A stretch of 38,668 nucleotides of DNA. It comes from Gammaproteobacteria bacterium (GTDB lineage: Bacteria > Pseudomonadota > Gammaproteobacteria > DSM-16500). The position numbers were made by a program, and so were the translations under genes. The stretch covers positions 1 through 38,668 of the forward strand of contig JAJNBC010000017.1 in NCBI GenBank assembly GCA_021156085.1. Direction: 5' to 3'. Below are positions 27,690 to 35,287 of this stretch, one piece after another. The notes beneath the pieces were generated by a model. The model saw only the letters and a program-made list of their open reading frames with translations, was not told where the DNA came from and made no database searches. Each line of letters begins with the position of its first letter. Within the stretch, counting starts at the first letter, position 1.

Positions 27690-28766
27690 CTATGTCACAA
27701 TGACTTTAACCCGCTGCGTAATACGAGTTAGCAATTCATATGCGCTAGTATGGCTGCCCTGAGCTACCTCTTCCACTGGCAACGTTTCACCCCATAAGAC
27801 AATAGGATCACCTACTTTAGCATCAGGTTGGCTACGCAAATCCACTGTCAGCATATCCATAGATACACGTCCCACCAAAGGACACCGCTGACCATTCACT
27901 AAAATAGATGTACCAGTTTTGGTATATTGTGGATAGCCATCACCATAACCCACGGCAGCTACACCGATTAACATATCTTCAGGACATTTCCACGTGCGAC
28001 CATAGCCCACACAATCATCTTTAACAAGGCGATGAATAGCTATTAATTTTGATTGTAAAGACATCACAGGTTGCAATTCATAATCAGCACCTTGCTGTCC
28101 TACAAAAGGCGATGCGCCGTATAACATTAATCCGGGCCGCACCCACTCACGTCTCGCAGATGGCCAAGCGATAATACCCGCTGAATTACACAAACTGTGA
28201 AAACCTGTCAACCCCGCGGTTGCTTTATCAAACTGTAGAATTTGTTGTTCTGTATGCACATGATCAGCATCCTCCGCCATCGCAAAATGTGACATTAAAC
28301 CCAGAGGTTTTTTTACAGCAGGACAAGCGAATAATCGTTGATAAACTTCTTTAACCTCATTAAATGCAATACCTAATCTATGCATACCTGTATCTATTTT
28401 CAACCAAACAGAGAGTGGAGCGGAAGGAGAATGAAGCTCAAGCATCCGTACCTGGGCTTCATGATGCACAACTAATGTAAAATTTTCTGCTACAGCTTGG
28501 CTTAGTTCATCTTCAGAAAATAATCCTTCTATCAATACAATAGGATTGCGCACACCTGCTGCGCGTAATAACAATCCTTCTTCCATGCACGCTACACCAA
28601 ATGCATCTGCCTCTGGCAAAGCAAGAGCAACACGTTCTATCCCATGGCCATAACCATTGGATTTTACCATTGCTAGCACAAAAGAATGCGGTGCTAGTTT
28701 CTTTATTTGCTTAAAATTATGTCGTAACGCATCTAATTTAAGAATAACTTTGGCTGGCCGACTCAT
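27690..28766 (-). CDS. alr: Alanine racemase
   Basis: PLP enzyme making D-alanine for peptidoglycan. The 358-aa protein has the PLP Lys35 in MVKSNGYGHG, WLKIDTGMHRLG, and CVGYGRTW with AAVGYGDGYPQ for the second catalytic region (Tyr). MGRVSMDM-like text near the end reads VGRVSMDMLTVDL. The start is two bases after the dnaB stop, so it is the last gene of the rpsF-rpsR-DUF2232-rplI-dnaB-alr string. Its presence indicates the organism still makes cell wall. Confidence 0.97.
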   Translation of the reverse strand: MSRPAKVILKLDALRHNFKQIKKLAPHSFVLAMVKSNGYGHGIERVALALPEADAFGVACMEEGLLLRAAGVRNPIVLIEGLFSEDELSQAVAENFTLVVHHEAQVRMLELHSPSAPLSVWLKIDTGMHRLGIAFNEVKEVYQRLFACPAVKKPLGLMSHFAMAEDADHVHTEQQILQFDKATAGLTGFHSLCNSAGIIAWPSARREWVRPGLMLYGASPFVGQQGADYELQPVMSLQSKLIAIHRLVKDDCVGYGRTWKCPEDMLIGVAAVGYGDGYPQYTKTGTSILVNGQRCPLVGRVSMDMLTVDLRSQPDAKVGDPIVLWGETLPVEEVAQGSHTSAYELLTRITQRVKVIVT

Positions 28767-28768
28767 AG

Positions 28769-30151
28769 CTAATAGGTACGCAAATGGCTATCAAATCTTG
28801 TAAATTGCCCTAAGAAAGTCATATGCACTTTACCAATAGGGCCATTGCGTTGTTTTGCAATAATCACTTCTGCCGTACCTTTATCCGGAGAATTATCATT
28901 ATAAACTTCATCGCGATAAATAAAAGCAATTAAATCCGCATCCTGTTCAATTGCACCTGATTCACGTAAATCAGACATCACGGGACGTTTATCGGCACGT
29001 TGCTCCAAACTACGATTTAATTGCGAGATAGCAATCACCGGCACTTTCAATTCCTTAGCCAAACTTTTTAATGAACGGGAAACTTCAGAAATTTCAGCTG
29101 TGCGATTCTCATTGGAGCCAGGCACCTGCATTAATTGCAAATAATCTACGATAATTAATCCTAACTGACCATGTTCTTTTGCCACACGCCTCGCCCGGGC
29201 ACGCAATTCTGCAGGACTCAGTGCTGGGGTATCATCTATAAAAAAAGGGGAATCGGACAACACACTCACTGCCGAGCTAATACGCGGCCAATCTTCATCC
29301 ACTAGCTTGCCTGTACGAATACGTAATTGATCAATACGGCACAATGAAGATAATAATCGCATGACAATGGCCTCACCTGGCATTTCCATACTAAAAATAA
29401 GCACAGGCTTACGCTCTTTGATTGCTACATGCTCTCCAATATTGGTGGCTAGCATGGTTTTTCCCATCGAAGGTCTACCCGCAATAATAATCAAATCTGC
29501 AGGCTGTAACCCAGAGGTCATATTATCTAGATCATGATAACCCGTCGCAATACCTGTAATAGGGTTATTCGACTGAAATAAAACATCAATTCTATCCATT
29601 GCCTTAGTTAAAAATTCTTTAATATTGGAGGGGCCACCCACCCGCGCTCCCTGCTCGCTAATAGAGAAAACTTCGCGTTCAGCCGCATCGAGTAGCTCAA
29701 CACTATTACGGCCCTGAGGGTTAAAAGCGTTACTCGCAATGGTATTAGCCGTAGCAATGAGTTGACGCAATATCGACCGTTCGCGGACAATATCCGCATA
29801 TGCGGCAATGTTAGCAATAGTTGGCGTATTATTAGCAAGCTCGTAGAGATAGACTTCGCCTCCCGCATTTTCTAACTCATGCAATTCTCTTAAGGCTTCA
29901 GAAACAGTCAACGCATCCAGCGGCTTATTTTGCTGAGACAATCTTGCCATTACACCATAAATTAAACGGTGATCATGCCTATAAAAATCGCTTTCACGCA
30001 CACGGTCAACAATCAAATCCCATGCACGATTGTCCAACATTAATCCACCCAGCACAGATTGTTCTGCGTCAATAGAATGGGGAGGAACTTTGATCGCATC
30101 GGTATCAACAGAACGAGTATTATAGCGCTTGGTTGTTAAGTACGTTTCCAT
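28769..30151 (-). CDS. dnaB: Replicative DNA helicase DnaB
   Basis: Hexameric helicase at the replication fork. The 460-aa protein has the N-terminal domain (PPHSIDAEQSVLGGLMLD, 23-40), linker, and RecA-like domain with Walker A GRPSMGKT (225-232), FSMEMPGEAIVMRLL, LIIVDYLQLM and KELKVPVIAISQLNRSLEQR. The C-terminal KQRNGPIGKVHMTFLG is also typical. No intein or insertion is visible. It lies downstream of rplI after about 207 bp that includes a perfect stem-loop. Confidence 0.97.
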   Translation of the reverse strand: METYLTTKRYNTRSVDTDAIKVPPHSIDAEQSVLGGLMLDNRAWDLIVDRVRESDFYRHDHRLIYGVMARLSQQNKPLDALTVSEALRELHELENAGGEVYLYELANNTPTIANIAAYADIVRERSILRQLIATANTIASNAFNPQGRNSVELLDAAEREVFSISEQGARVGGPSNIKEFLTKAMDRIDVLFQSNNPITGIATGYHDLDNMTSGLQPADLIIIAGRPSMGKTMLATNIGEHVAIKERKPVLIFSMEMPGEAIVMRLLSSLCRIDQLRIRTGKLVDEDWPRISSAVSVLSDSPFFIDDTPALSPAELRARARRVAKEHGQLGLIIVDYLQLMQVPGSNENRTAEISEVSRSLKSLAKELKVPVIAISQLNRSLEQRADKRPVMSDLRESGAIEQDADLIAFIYRDEVYNDNSPDKGTAEVIIAKQRNGPIGKVHMTFLGQFTRFDSHLRTY

Positions 30152-30220
30152 GATGCCACGCCGATGATAATGAGCTAGGAGTAAATTCTCGCATTATCAG
30201 CCAAGATTGTCGAGGATACC

Positions 30221-30247
30221 CTGAGTAGGATGTCTCACCCTACTCAG
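30221..30247 (-). other. Perfect 9-bp stem-loop between rplI and dnaB
   Basis: CTGAGTAGG at 30221-30229 and CCTACTCAG at 30239-30247 are perfect inverted copies around a 9-base loop. On the minus strand it follows rplI and precedes dnaB. No T-run follows, so it is not a canonical intrinsic terminator; it may be an RNA-processing or pausing site dividing the ribosomal genes from dnaB. Confidence 0.5.
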
Positions 30248-30358
30248 CGACTTATTGTTTTGGCAAATAAAACGTAGGAAGCTGTAAGTCGTCGCATAAA
30301 ATGACACAACCTTAGCTAGAGTTAGCTAAGCCTATTCATGATAGCTATGCAACGCTCA

Positions 30359-30808
30359 TTATTCTGAAACAATATTAATTTTAACGGTGGCCATCACATC
30401 ACCATGAACTTCTATTTCAAGCTCATACTCACCCAATTGCCTCAATACACCCATGGGTAAAATAACTTCACTTTTATCAATCTCCACCCCTGCCTGGGTC
30501 ACTGCATCCGCAATATCTCGTGTTCCTATAGAACCGAACAACTTACCTTCTTCGCCTGCTTTAGCTGAAATCTTAACCGCAGGCAAGGCAGCTAATGCTT
30601 GCTGTCTTGTCTGCGCAACACGCATGGCTTCTGCCGCCACTTGTTCTAAGTCCGCACGACGTGCTTCAAATTTCTTTAAATTTTCGGCAGTAGCATAAAT
30701 TGCTTTACCGTTAGGAACCAAGAAATTACGCCCATAGCCTGGAGCTACTTTTACCTTTTCGCCTAATAATCCTAAGTTACGGATTTTTTCTAATAAAATA
30801 ACTTCCAC
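30359..30808 (-). CDS. rplI: 50S ribosomal protein L9
   Basis: Binds 23S rRNA near the L1 stalk. I place the start at GTG 30808, giving 149 aa, the same length as E. coli, and opening MEVILLEKIRNLGLLGEKV. GAGAGGTG sits six bases upstream. An in-frame GTG at 30817 overlaps that ribosome site and is unlikely. GYGRNFLVPNGKAIYAT is the N-domain RNA-binding signature, and GKLFGSIGTRDIADAV the C-domain. Confidence 0.97.
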   Translation of the reverse strand: MEVILLEKIRNLGLLGEKVKVAPGYGRNFLVPNGKAIYATAENLKKFEARRADLEQVAAEAMRVAQTRQQALAALPAVKISAKAGEEGKLFGSIGTRDIADAVTQAGVEIDKSEVILPMGVLRQLGEYELEIEVHGDVMATVKINIVSE

Positions 30809-30907
30809 TTTTTTCACCTCTCAAATAATAATCTCTAACTTGGCATCTAACCATTACCACGCAGCACAATGACCTAGCCCCACTCTTTTTACCTTTAACA
30901 CACTAAG

Positions 30908-31837
30908 TTAGCGAGAACCTCTCACTCGAGTAAGCTGGCAGCGCAAATTCAGCAATACATCCAGTAATGCAAAAACAGCCACAAGCATTCCACTGCGGGG
31001 AAAAAACAAGATCAGCCCCGCATAAAAAAGCACCAACCAAATCCAATTGTATTTGACAGATGCTAACAAGCAATGTATCAAACTCAGACCGGCGATAAAA
31101 AATAATCCATAAAAAACTGGCTTCATATCTAAGGCGGTCGCATTACCTAATAAAGAGAGCAAAAGCACTCCCACAAAAAAAACACCGACGACGTAACCAA
31201 AGCGAATATGATATAACTCTTGGCGTAGCGTACCTGGCATAAATAAAACAGTTTGCCACCAACGAGCCATCACCACTTGCAATAGGCCATTACCTAAAAC
31301 GGAGAAAAGAACCAATCCTGTCGCGTAGGGCTTGATTACATTAACGACCTGGGACTGCATGTTAACATCCGTACCCGGCAACCCATTCATCATGGCCGTA
31401 GCTCTGGTAAAATAAGAACTCAACTGCGTGCTCCACCAATGCTGAATATCCGGATTAAAAAAATGCACCGCTCCAATAATAAGCATACTCACGAGAATAG
31501 AAAGCTCTAACAGTAAACTCCAATTCTCATATTGTCGCAATAATACTGCATATAACCATACTAATATGTTACTAACAACAACAATCCCCACTGCAATAAG
31601 TGCCATATTTGCCTGATCAGCAGAAGAAAGCGTTGCATAATAACTTAGTAAAATAGGTACGGTGGCAGCACACAGCACCCAAAAACCTTCCAGCATACCC
31701 TTACGTAATGTTACCAATCCTGCAATTAAAATACTTATGCTCCCCAGAAAAGGAATATAAGCAAAAACAAAAGCGGCCCCCATTGCTTGTAGGCGACTAC
31801 GCAAAATAAAATCTGTGAAACGACGTAATATACTCAT
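30908..31837 (-). CDS. DUF2232 (YybS-like) integral membrane protein
   Basis: A 309-aa polytopic inner-membrane protein with about eight hydrophobic segments and no signal peptide. Function unknown. A DUF2232 protein between rpsR and rplI is also found in Pseudomonas and relatives, and this position is my main reason for the family call. AAGG precedes the ATG. It lies 12 bases after rpsR and about 100 bases before rplI, so it is probably cotranscribed with the ribosomal genes. The C-terminus is basic. Confidence 0.8.
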   Translation of the reverse strand: MSILRRFTDFILRSRLQAMGAAFVFAYIPFLGSISILIAGLVTLRKGMLEGFWVLCAATVPILLSYYATLSSADQANMALIAVGIVVVSNILVWLYAVLLRQYENWSLLLELSILVSMLIIGAVHFFNPDIQHWWSTQLSSYFTRATAMMNGLPGTDVNMQSQVVNVIKPYATGLVLFSVLGNGLLQVVMARWWQTVLFMPGTLRQELYHIRFGYVVGVFFVGVLLLSLLGNATALDMKPVFYGLFFIAGLSLIHCLLASVKYNWIWLVLFYAGLILFFPRSGMLVAVFALLDVLLNLRCQLTRVRGSR

Positions 31838-31849
31838 TGCACCTTATAG

Positions 31850-32065
31850 CTAATGCTTGTCTGTATACGGCAATAATGCCAAGAAACGCGCTCGCTTAAT
31901 AGCAACAGCCAGTAAACGCTGAAAGCGTGCTTTAGTACCTGTAATTCTACTTGGTACAATCTTTCCATTTTCTGTAATAAATTTTTTTAACAAATTAACA
32001 TCTTTATATTCCACTTCTTTTAGCTTATTACTAGTAAAATAACAAAATTTCTTTCGACGAAGCAT
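31850..32065 (-). CDS. rpsR: 30S ribosomal protein S18
   Basis: Binds 16S rRNA as a heterodimer with S6. The 71-aa protein has the S18 core: [20 protein letters not shown] then [19 protein letters not shown]. The N-terminus [12 protein letters not shown] is shortened but standard. GGAGGA lies seven bases upstream of the ATG. It follows rpsF by 27 bases in the usual order. Confidence 0.98.
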   Translation of the reverse strand: MLRRKKFCYFTSNKLKEVEYKDVNLLKKFITENGKIVPSRITGTKARFQRLLAVAIKRARFLALLPYTDKH

Positions 32066-32092
32066 AATCTGGTCCTCCTTACATTTATTTAA

Positions 32093-32542
32093 TTACTTTT
32101 CTGCACTATCAGCATCCACTTCTTTATCAAGCTCTATGGGCTCATCCATGACAATGGATTTTTTACTCTTAGAACGATAAGCCCCACTCTCTTGCTCGAG
32201 TGAGCTGACTTCACTGCGGCTCTCTTTTTCCTTCAATAAAGGCGAAGGCTCGGTAATAGCACGTTTTGTATTAATAATCAGATTACGGATAACAGCATCG
32301 TTATAAAGGAAAGCATTGCTCAACTCAGCGAGCGTTTCTTTATCACACTCAATATTCATTAACACATAATGCGCTTTAAGAAGTTTATTGATAGGATAAG
32401 CCAATTGCCGGCGCCCCCAATCTTCTAGGCGGTGAATTTTGCCCTTTTTCTGCGTCACCATATTACTATAACGATCAATCATCCCAGATACTTGCTCACT
32501 CTGATCAGGATGAACTAAAAACACAACCTCATAATGCTTCAT
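32093..32542 (-). CDS. rpsF: 30S ribosomal protein S6
   Basis: Partner of S18 in the small subunit platform. Residues 1 to about 95 are the S6 fold ([48 protein letters not shown]). The 149-aa chain has a Ser/Glu/Lys/Asp-rich tail of about 50 residues, similar in type to the charged tails of other S6 proteins, where S6 can be polyglutamylated. It is the first gene of the minus-strand ribosomal operon and is divergent from tRNA-Met. Confidence 0.97.
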   Translation of the reverse strand: MKHYEVVFLVHPDQSEQVSGMIDRYSNMVTQKKGKIHRLEDWGRRQLAYPINKLLKAHYVLMNIECDKETLAELSNAFLYNDAVIRNLIINTKRAITEPSPLLKEKESRSEVSSLEQESGAYRSKSKKSIVMDEPIELDKEVDADSAEK

Positions 32543-32566
32543 ACTGTACGGCCCCTTATGGATAAA

Positions 32567-32595
32567 GCCTTACCCACCTGTTGTCGGGGGAAGGC
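32567..32595 (-). promoter_or_regulatory. Candidate S6:S18 autoregulatory hairpin in the rpsF leader
   Basis: On the minus strand GCCTT (32595-32591) pairs with AAGGC (32571-32567), enclosing CCCCCGACAACAGGTGGGT, which can extend the stem by a few C-G pairs and leaves CCGA near the apex. S6:S18 complexes are known to bind a leader hairpin with an exposed CCG in many bacteria. The hairpin ends 25 bases before the rpsF ATG. The match is by eye, so the structure is plausible rather than proven. Confidence 0.45.
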
Positions 32596-32719
32596 AAGGA
32601 GAAAACCATCTTTTCTATCAATGATCTTCGGAAAAGCGAGGATTTTACGCAAGATTAAGGAGAGACACAAGATATTTTATCCACTCCCTCCTCTGGCTCT
32701 TTAAAACCCCACATACACC

Positions 32720-32749
32720 TTGACAAAACAGAGCAAAAACTCTGAGAAT
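32720..32749 (+). promoter_or_regulatory. Sigma-70 promoter for tRNA-Met
   Basis: A perfect -35 TTGACA at 32720-32725 is followed after 18 bases by GAGAAT (32744-32749) as a moderate -10, then a GC-rich GCGTCC as a discriminator, as in stringently controlled tRNA promoters. The tRNA starts about 31 bases downstream. Confidence 0.5.
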
Positions 32750-32780
32750 AAGCGTCCATTTTTCTGCTTGTAGTACAAAA

Positions 32781-32854
32781 GGCTATGTAGCTCAGCTGGT
32801 TAGAGCGCGGCACTCATAATGCTGAGGTCGGTGGTTCGAGTCCACCCATAGCCA
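32781..32854 (+). tRNA. tRNA-Met (anticodon CAT, elongator type)
   Basis: A full cloverleaf: acceptor GGCTATG pairs with CATAGCC (32847-32853), D-arm GCTCAGCTGGTTAGAGC, anticodon stem CGGCA/TGCTG with loop CTCATAA (CAT at 32815-32817), T-arm GGTGG-TTCGAGT-CCACC, and discriminator A at 32854. The 3' CCA is not encoded. The acceptor and body resemble E. coli elongator tRNA-Met rather than the initiator; a lysidine-modified Ile tRNA is less likely. A decayed integrase gene begins 36 bases downstream, so the tRNA was probably an integration site. Confidence 0.95.
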
Positions 32855-32889
32855 CAATAAATCAAGCACTTATACAACCAACCTAAGCA

Positions 32890-33325
32890 TTAAAAATAAA
32901 TAGCCCAACCTCCCAACACCTGTAATTCTTGCAAACTTGTGCCACTCTGCACATGCCAAGTAGATCATGCCATCGGAAATTTGTTATTCCGGCTCTTTTT
33001 AAAGCAGCTCACCAAGCTTTGGGGCTGCATTGAATTTTGATTGGTGCAACGCCGTCGCTAAAGAAAAAGCTGTCATAGCAGGCAAACGAGGCGGAAGAAC
33101 CGCAAGTAACCGTAATGCTTTCTCTCTCCTTATCCAGGGAATGCGCTTGCTTTCAACTTTGCGCATCCGCACAAGGGGTACTTTATCTATCCATTCCCAT
33201 TCGTTAACTGCCTTGCGCAAAATTGCCCTCACTAGCGCCATTATGCGATTCACTGTTGCGGGTTTAACATCCTCAGCTTCTCTTGCTGTTGCTATTTCAT
33301 CTACTGTATCGCTGGTAATCTCCAT
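32890..33325 (-). pseudogene. Degenerate tyrosine-type site-specific integrase
   Basis: Residues readable from 33325 down give a core-binding segment ATVNRIMALVRAILRKAVNE, EWEWIDKVPLVRMRKVESKR and the start of the catalytic domain, FSLATALHQSKF, where the usual catalytic Arg (ATGLRQ) is His. The frame stops at 32999. Directly beyond, a second piece reads AGITNFRWHDL and, after a shift of frame, WHVQSGTSLQELQVLGGWA to a stop at 32890, which is the C-terminal end of the same family. About 120 residues between them and the HxxR segment are deleted, and the catalytic Tyr region is cut short. The N-terminus also lacks roughly 60-100 residues. It cannot be active. Confidence 0.85.
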
Positions 33326-33572
33326 TAGATAGTATGCAAAAGTACAGCAGCTTCTGTGAGAGTTAGCAAGTTTTTAACTCTTTTATAGAATGTCTTATAT
33401 AATTTCAGAAATACAATTTTTCATGTTTTTATAGAGTGAATACTCCAAAAATATTACCGCTACAAAAAATTTAAAATAGTAATCTCGTCTGAGGAATCAT
33501 GTCAGAAGGTTTAATTTATTTTAAATTTTAATCTTTATTTTTTAAATGTGAAACTGATAATTCTATTCTACG

Positions 33573-35276
33573 CTAAGGCTTGAATAAACACTTTGGTATT
33601 TCCCCTACGTTTGCAGTTCTTTCAGTCGATTTTCTTTCTTTTTCATAGTAATCCCTATATTTTTTGGAATTTTCTACATCGCCAACAAGACTAAAAAGAT
33701 CAGAAAAATTTTTATAAAATATGCTAAGCTCATTTTTATCTAAATAGTTTATTTTCGTAACGTGAAAACCTGCGTAAGTTTCTCGCATGGTTAGAGTTTT
33801 AAAATTTGTCTCAATTATTGCATATTCTATAGTTTGAAAGTGCCCAATCATATAAATTAGCAGGTCTTTTGTTAATTTTTTGTTTTCTTTTAATGTATTA
33901 TAGTAATGATTTGTTAATTGCAGTAGCCTAAGAAGATAAAATGGTTTTTCAGATAATCTTTCAGGTGGCCACTTTTCTATTGGGGCTGCTTCAATCTCCA
34001 TTGAAGCTAATAAAGTATTTATCCTATGTAAAGTGAACTGCCCATCAGTGTTCTTTTTAAAAATAGAATTTGTTATAAGTAGTCCTTTTGAAATTTCGAA
34101 TTTACTGGAGAGGGTTGGAAGAATTTTTTCTTCAAAACGTTTTTCATATTGCTTATACAATTTCAATGTTAAATAATTAACACCTATGGAGGTAGCGATA
34201 CCAGCTGGTAGTGTTAGTAGTATTAAATAGAAAAACGTCGATAAAGATTGGATATAGCTCATGAGGAATGAATACTGTAATAAATAAGGAAAAAGATAGG
34301 TAAAAGGCGAATTGATAATTTTTCCAATAATACTCGCATTCATCCCTTTACTAAACATTGTATAATTAAAATATATCCTTAAAAAATCTTCTGGTATAAA
34401 ATCAGGCGAAAAAAATGAAGAAATTTTTAATAATTCTACCGCCATCGGTTCTTTTAAGGATAGTTCCTCTATTGTTGTTTTAAAGGTCGCTAAAATAGGA
34501 GCATGAGCCTTTTTAAGGCCGGGGGGCATTAATTCATTTGATAAATATAATTTTTTATTTTTTTTATATTCGAATAAATATTTTTCAATAGTTGAGTGGT
34601 TAGCCAGAATATATCCAGCAGCTTGCGATAATGCTAATGGAAAGTATTCTAGTTCATTACATAAATCACGGATACTTTGACCTTCATGCGATAATCTTGT
34701 GGCTTGTTCAAGAAAAATCTTAGCTTGCTCAAATGTAAATGTCTCTGATAATGGGATGCAATCCGGCCAGAGCACATTGCGACTAGTGATCAAAATAATA
34801 GGTTTACCAGCGGAAGGGAGAAAATCCTGTAAGCTATCCAGTGTTTCTGCATTATCATATACTAGTAAGGCGTCTTCTTGTGTATGTAACCAGTTTTTTA
34901 CAATATCAATTATATCGTCCTCTTTTAATGCCATTATATTATTACTAGGCTGGAGAATCTGGGCGAGTTGCCGATACTGTGAAACAAGTTTATATCGAGG
35001 TTCTGCATAAAACCATGCTGAAAATTTATAGTTTGCGGTATGTTGAAGAAAATAATTCTTAACTAGCTCCGTTTTTCCAGAACCTCCGATTCCGGTGCAA
35101 GCAATTAATACAGGATATTTATTTAGGTTTCCTAACTTTAATATAGTATTATGAATCTTATCTGTTTCATCTCTATTAACATAATAATAATTAGTAGAAG
35201 GCGCTTGAAAAATCTGTACTCCACTCGTTTTTTTTGCAGGTGGTGAATCAGCTGATGGCTTTCCTGCAGATTCCAA
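33573..35276 (-). CDS. NB-ARC/STAND-type ATPase with putative membrane insertion
   Basis: A 567-aa protein. Residues about 34-240 are NB-ARC-like: Walker A GIGGSGKT (62-69), Walker B LLVYDNAE (137-144), sensor ILITSRN (161-167) and a GLPL-like YFPLALSQAAGYI (211-223). A winged-helix part begins about 275 and resumes near 395 (GLLITNSIFKKNTDGQFTLH), with LHRI in the place of the MHD motif. Between them (about 320-370) lies a hydrophobic stretch long enough for one or two membrane helices. Residues 440-567 are helical, unrecognised, and may be TPR-like. The start is TTG 35276, with AGAGG eight bases upstream and 11 bases after the stop of the preceding gene. The gene is AT-rich. A signalling or effector ATPase is likely; substrate and trigger are unknown. 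Confidence 0.75.
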   Translation of the reverse strand: MESAGKPSADSPPAKKTSGVQIFQAPSTNYYYVNRDETDKIHNTILKLGNLNKYPVLIACTGIGGSGKTELVKNYFLQHTANYKFSAWFYAEPRYKLVSQYRQLAQILQPSNNIMALKEDDIIDIVKNWLHTQEDALLVYDNAETLDSLQDFLPSAGKPIILITSRNVLWPDCIPLSETFTFEQAKIFLEQATRLSHEGQSIRDLCNELEYFPLALSQAAGYILANHSTIEKYLFEYKKNKKLYLSNELMPPGLKKAHAPILATFKTTIEELSLKEPMAVELLKISSFFSPDFIPEDFLRIYFNYTMFSKGMNASIIGKIINSPFTYLFPYLLQYSFLMSYIQSLSTFFYLILLTLPAGIATSIGVNYLTLKLYKQYEKRFEEKILPTLSSKFEISKGLLITNSIFKKNTDGQFTLHRINTLLASMEIEAAPIEKWPPERLSEKPFYLLRLLQLTNHYYNTLKENKKLTKDLLIYMIGHFQTIEYAIIETNFKTLTMRETYAGFHVTKINYLDKNELSIFYKNFSDLFSLVGDVENSKKYRDYYEKERKSTERTANVGEIPKCLFKP

Positions 35277-35287
35277 GCCATCAGCCT

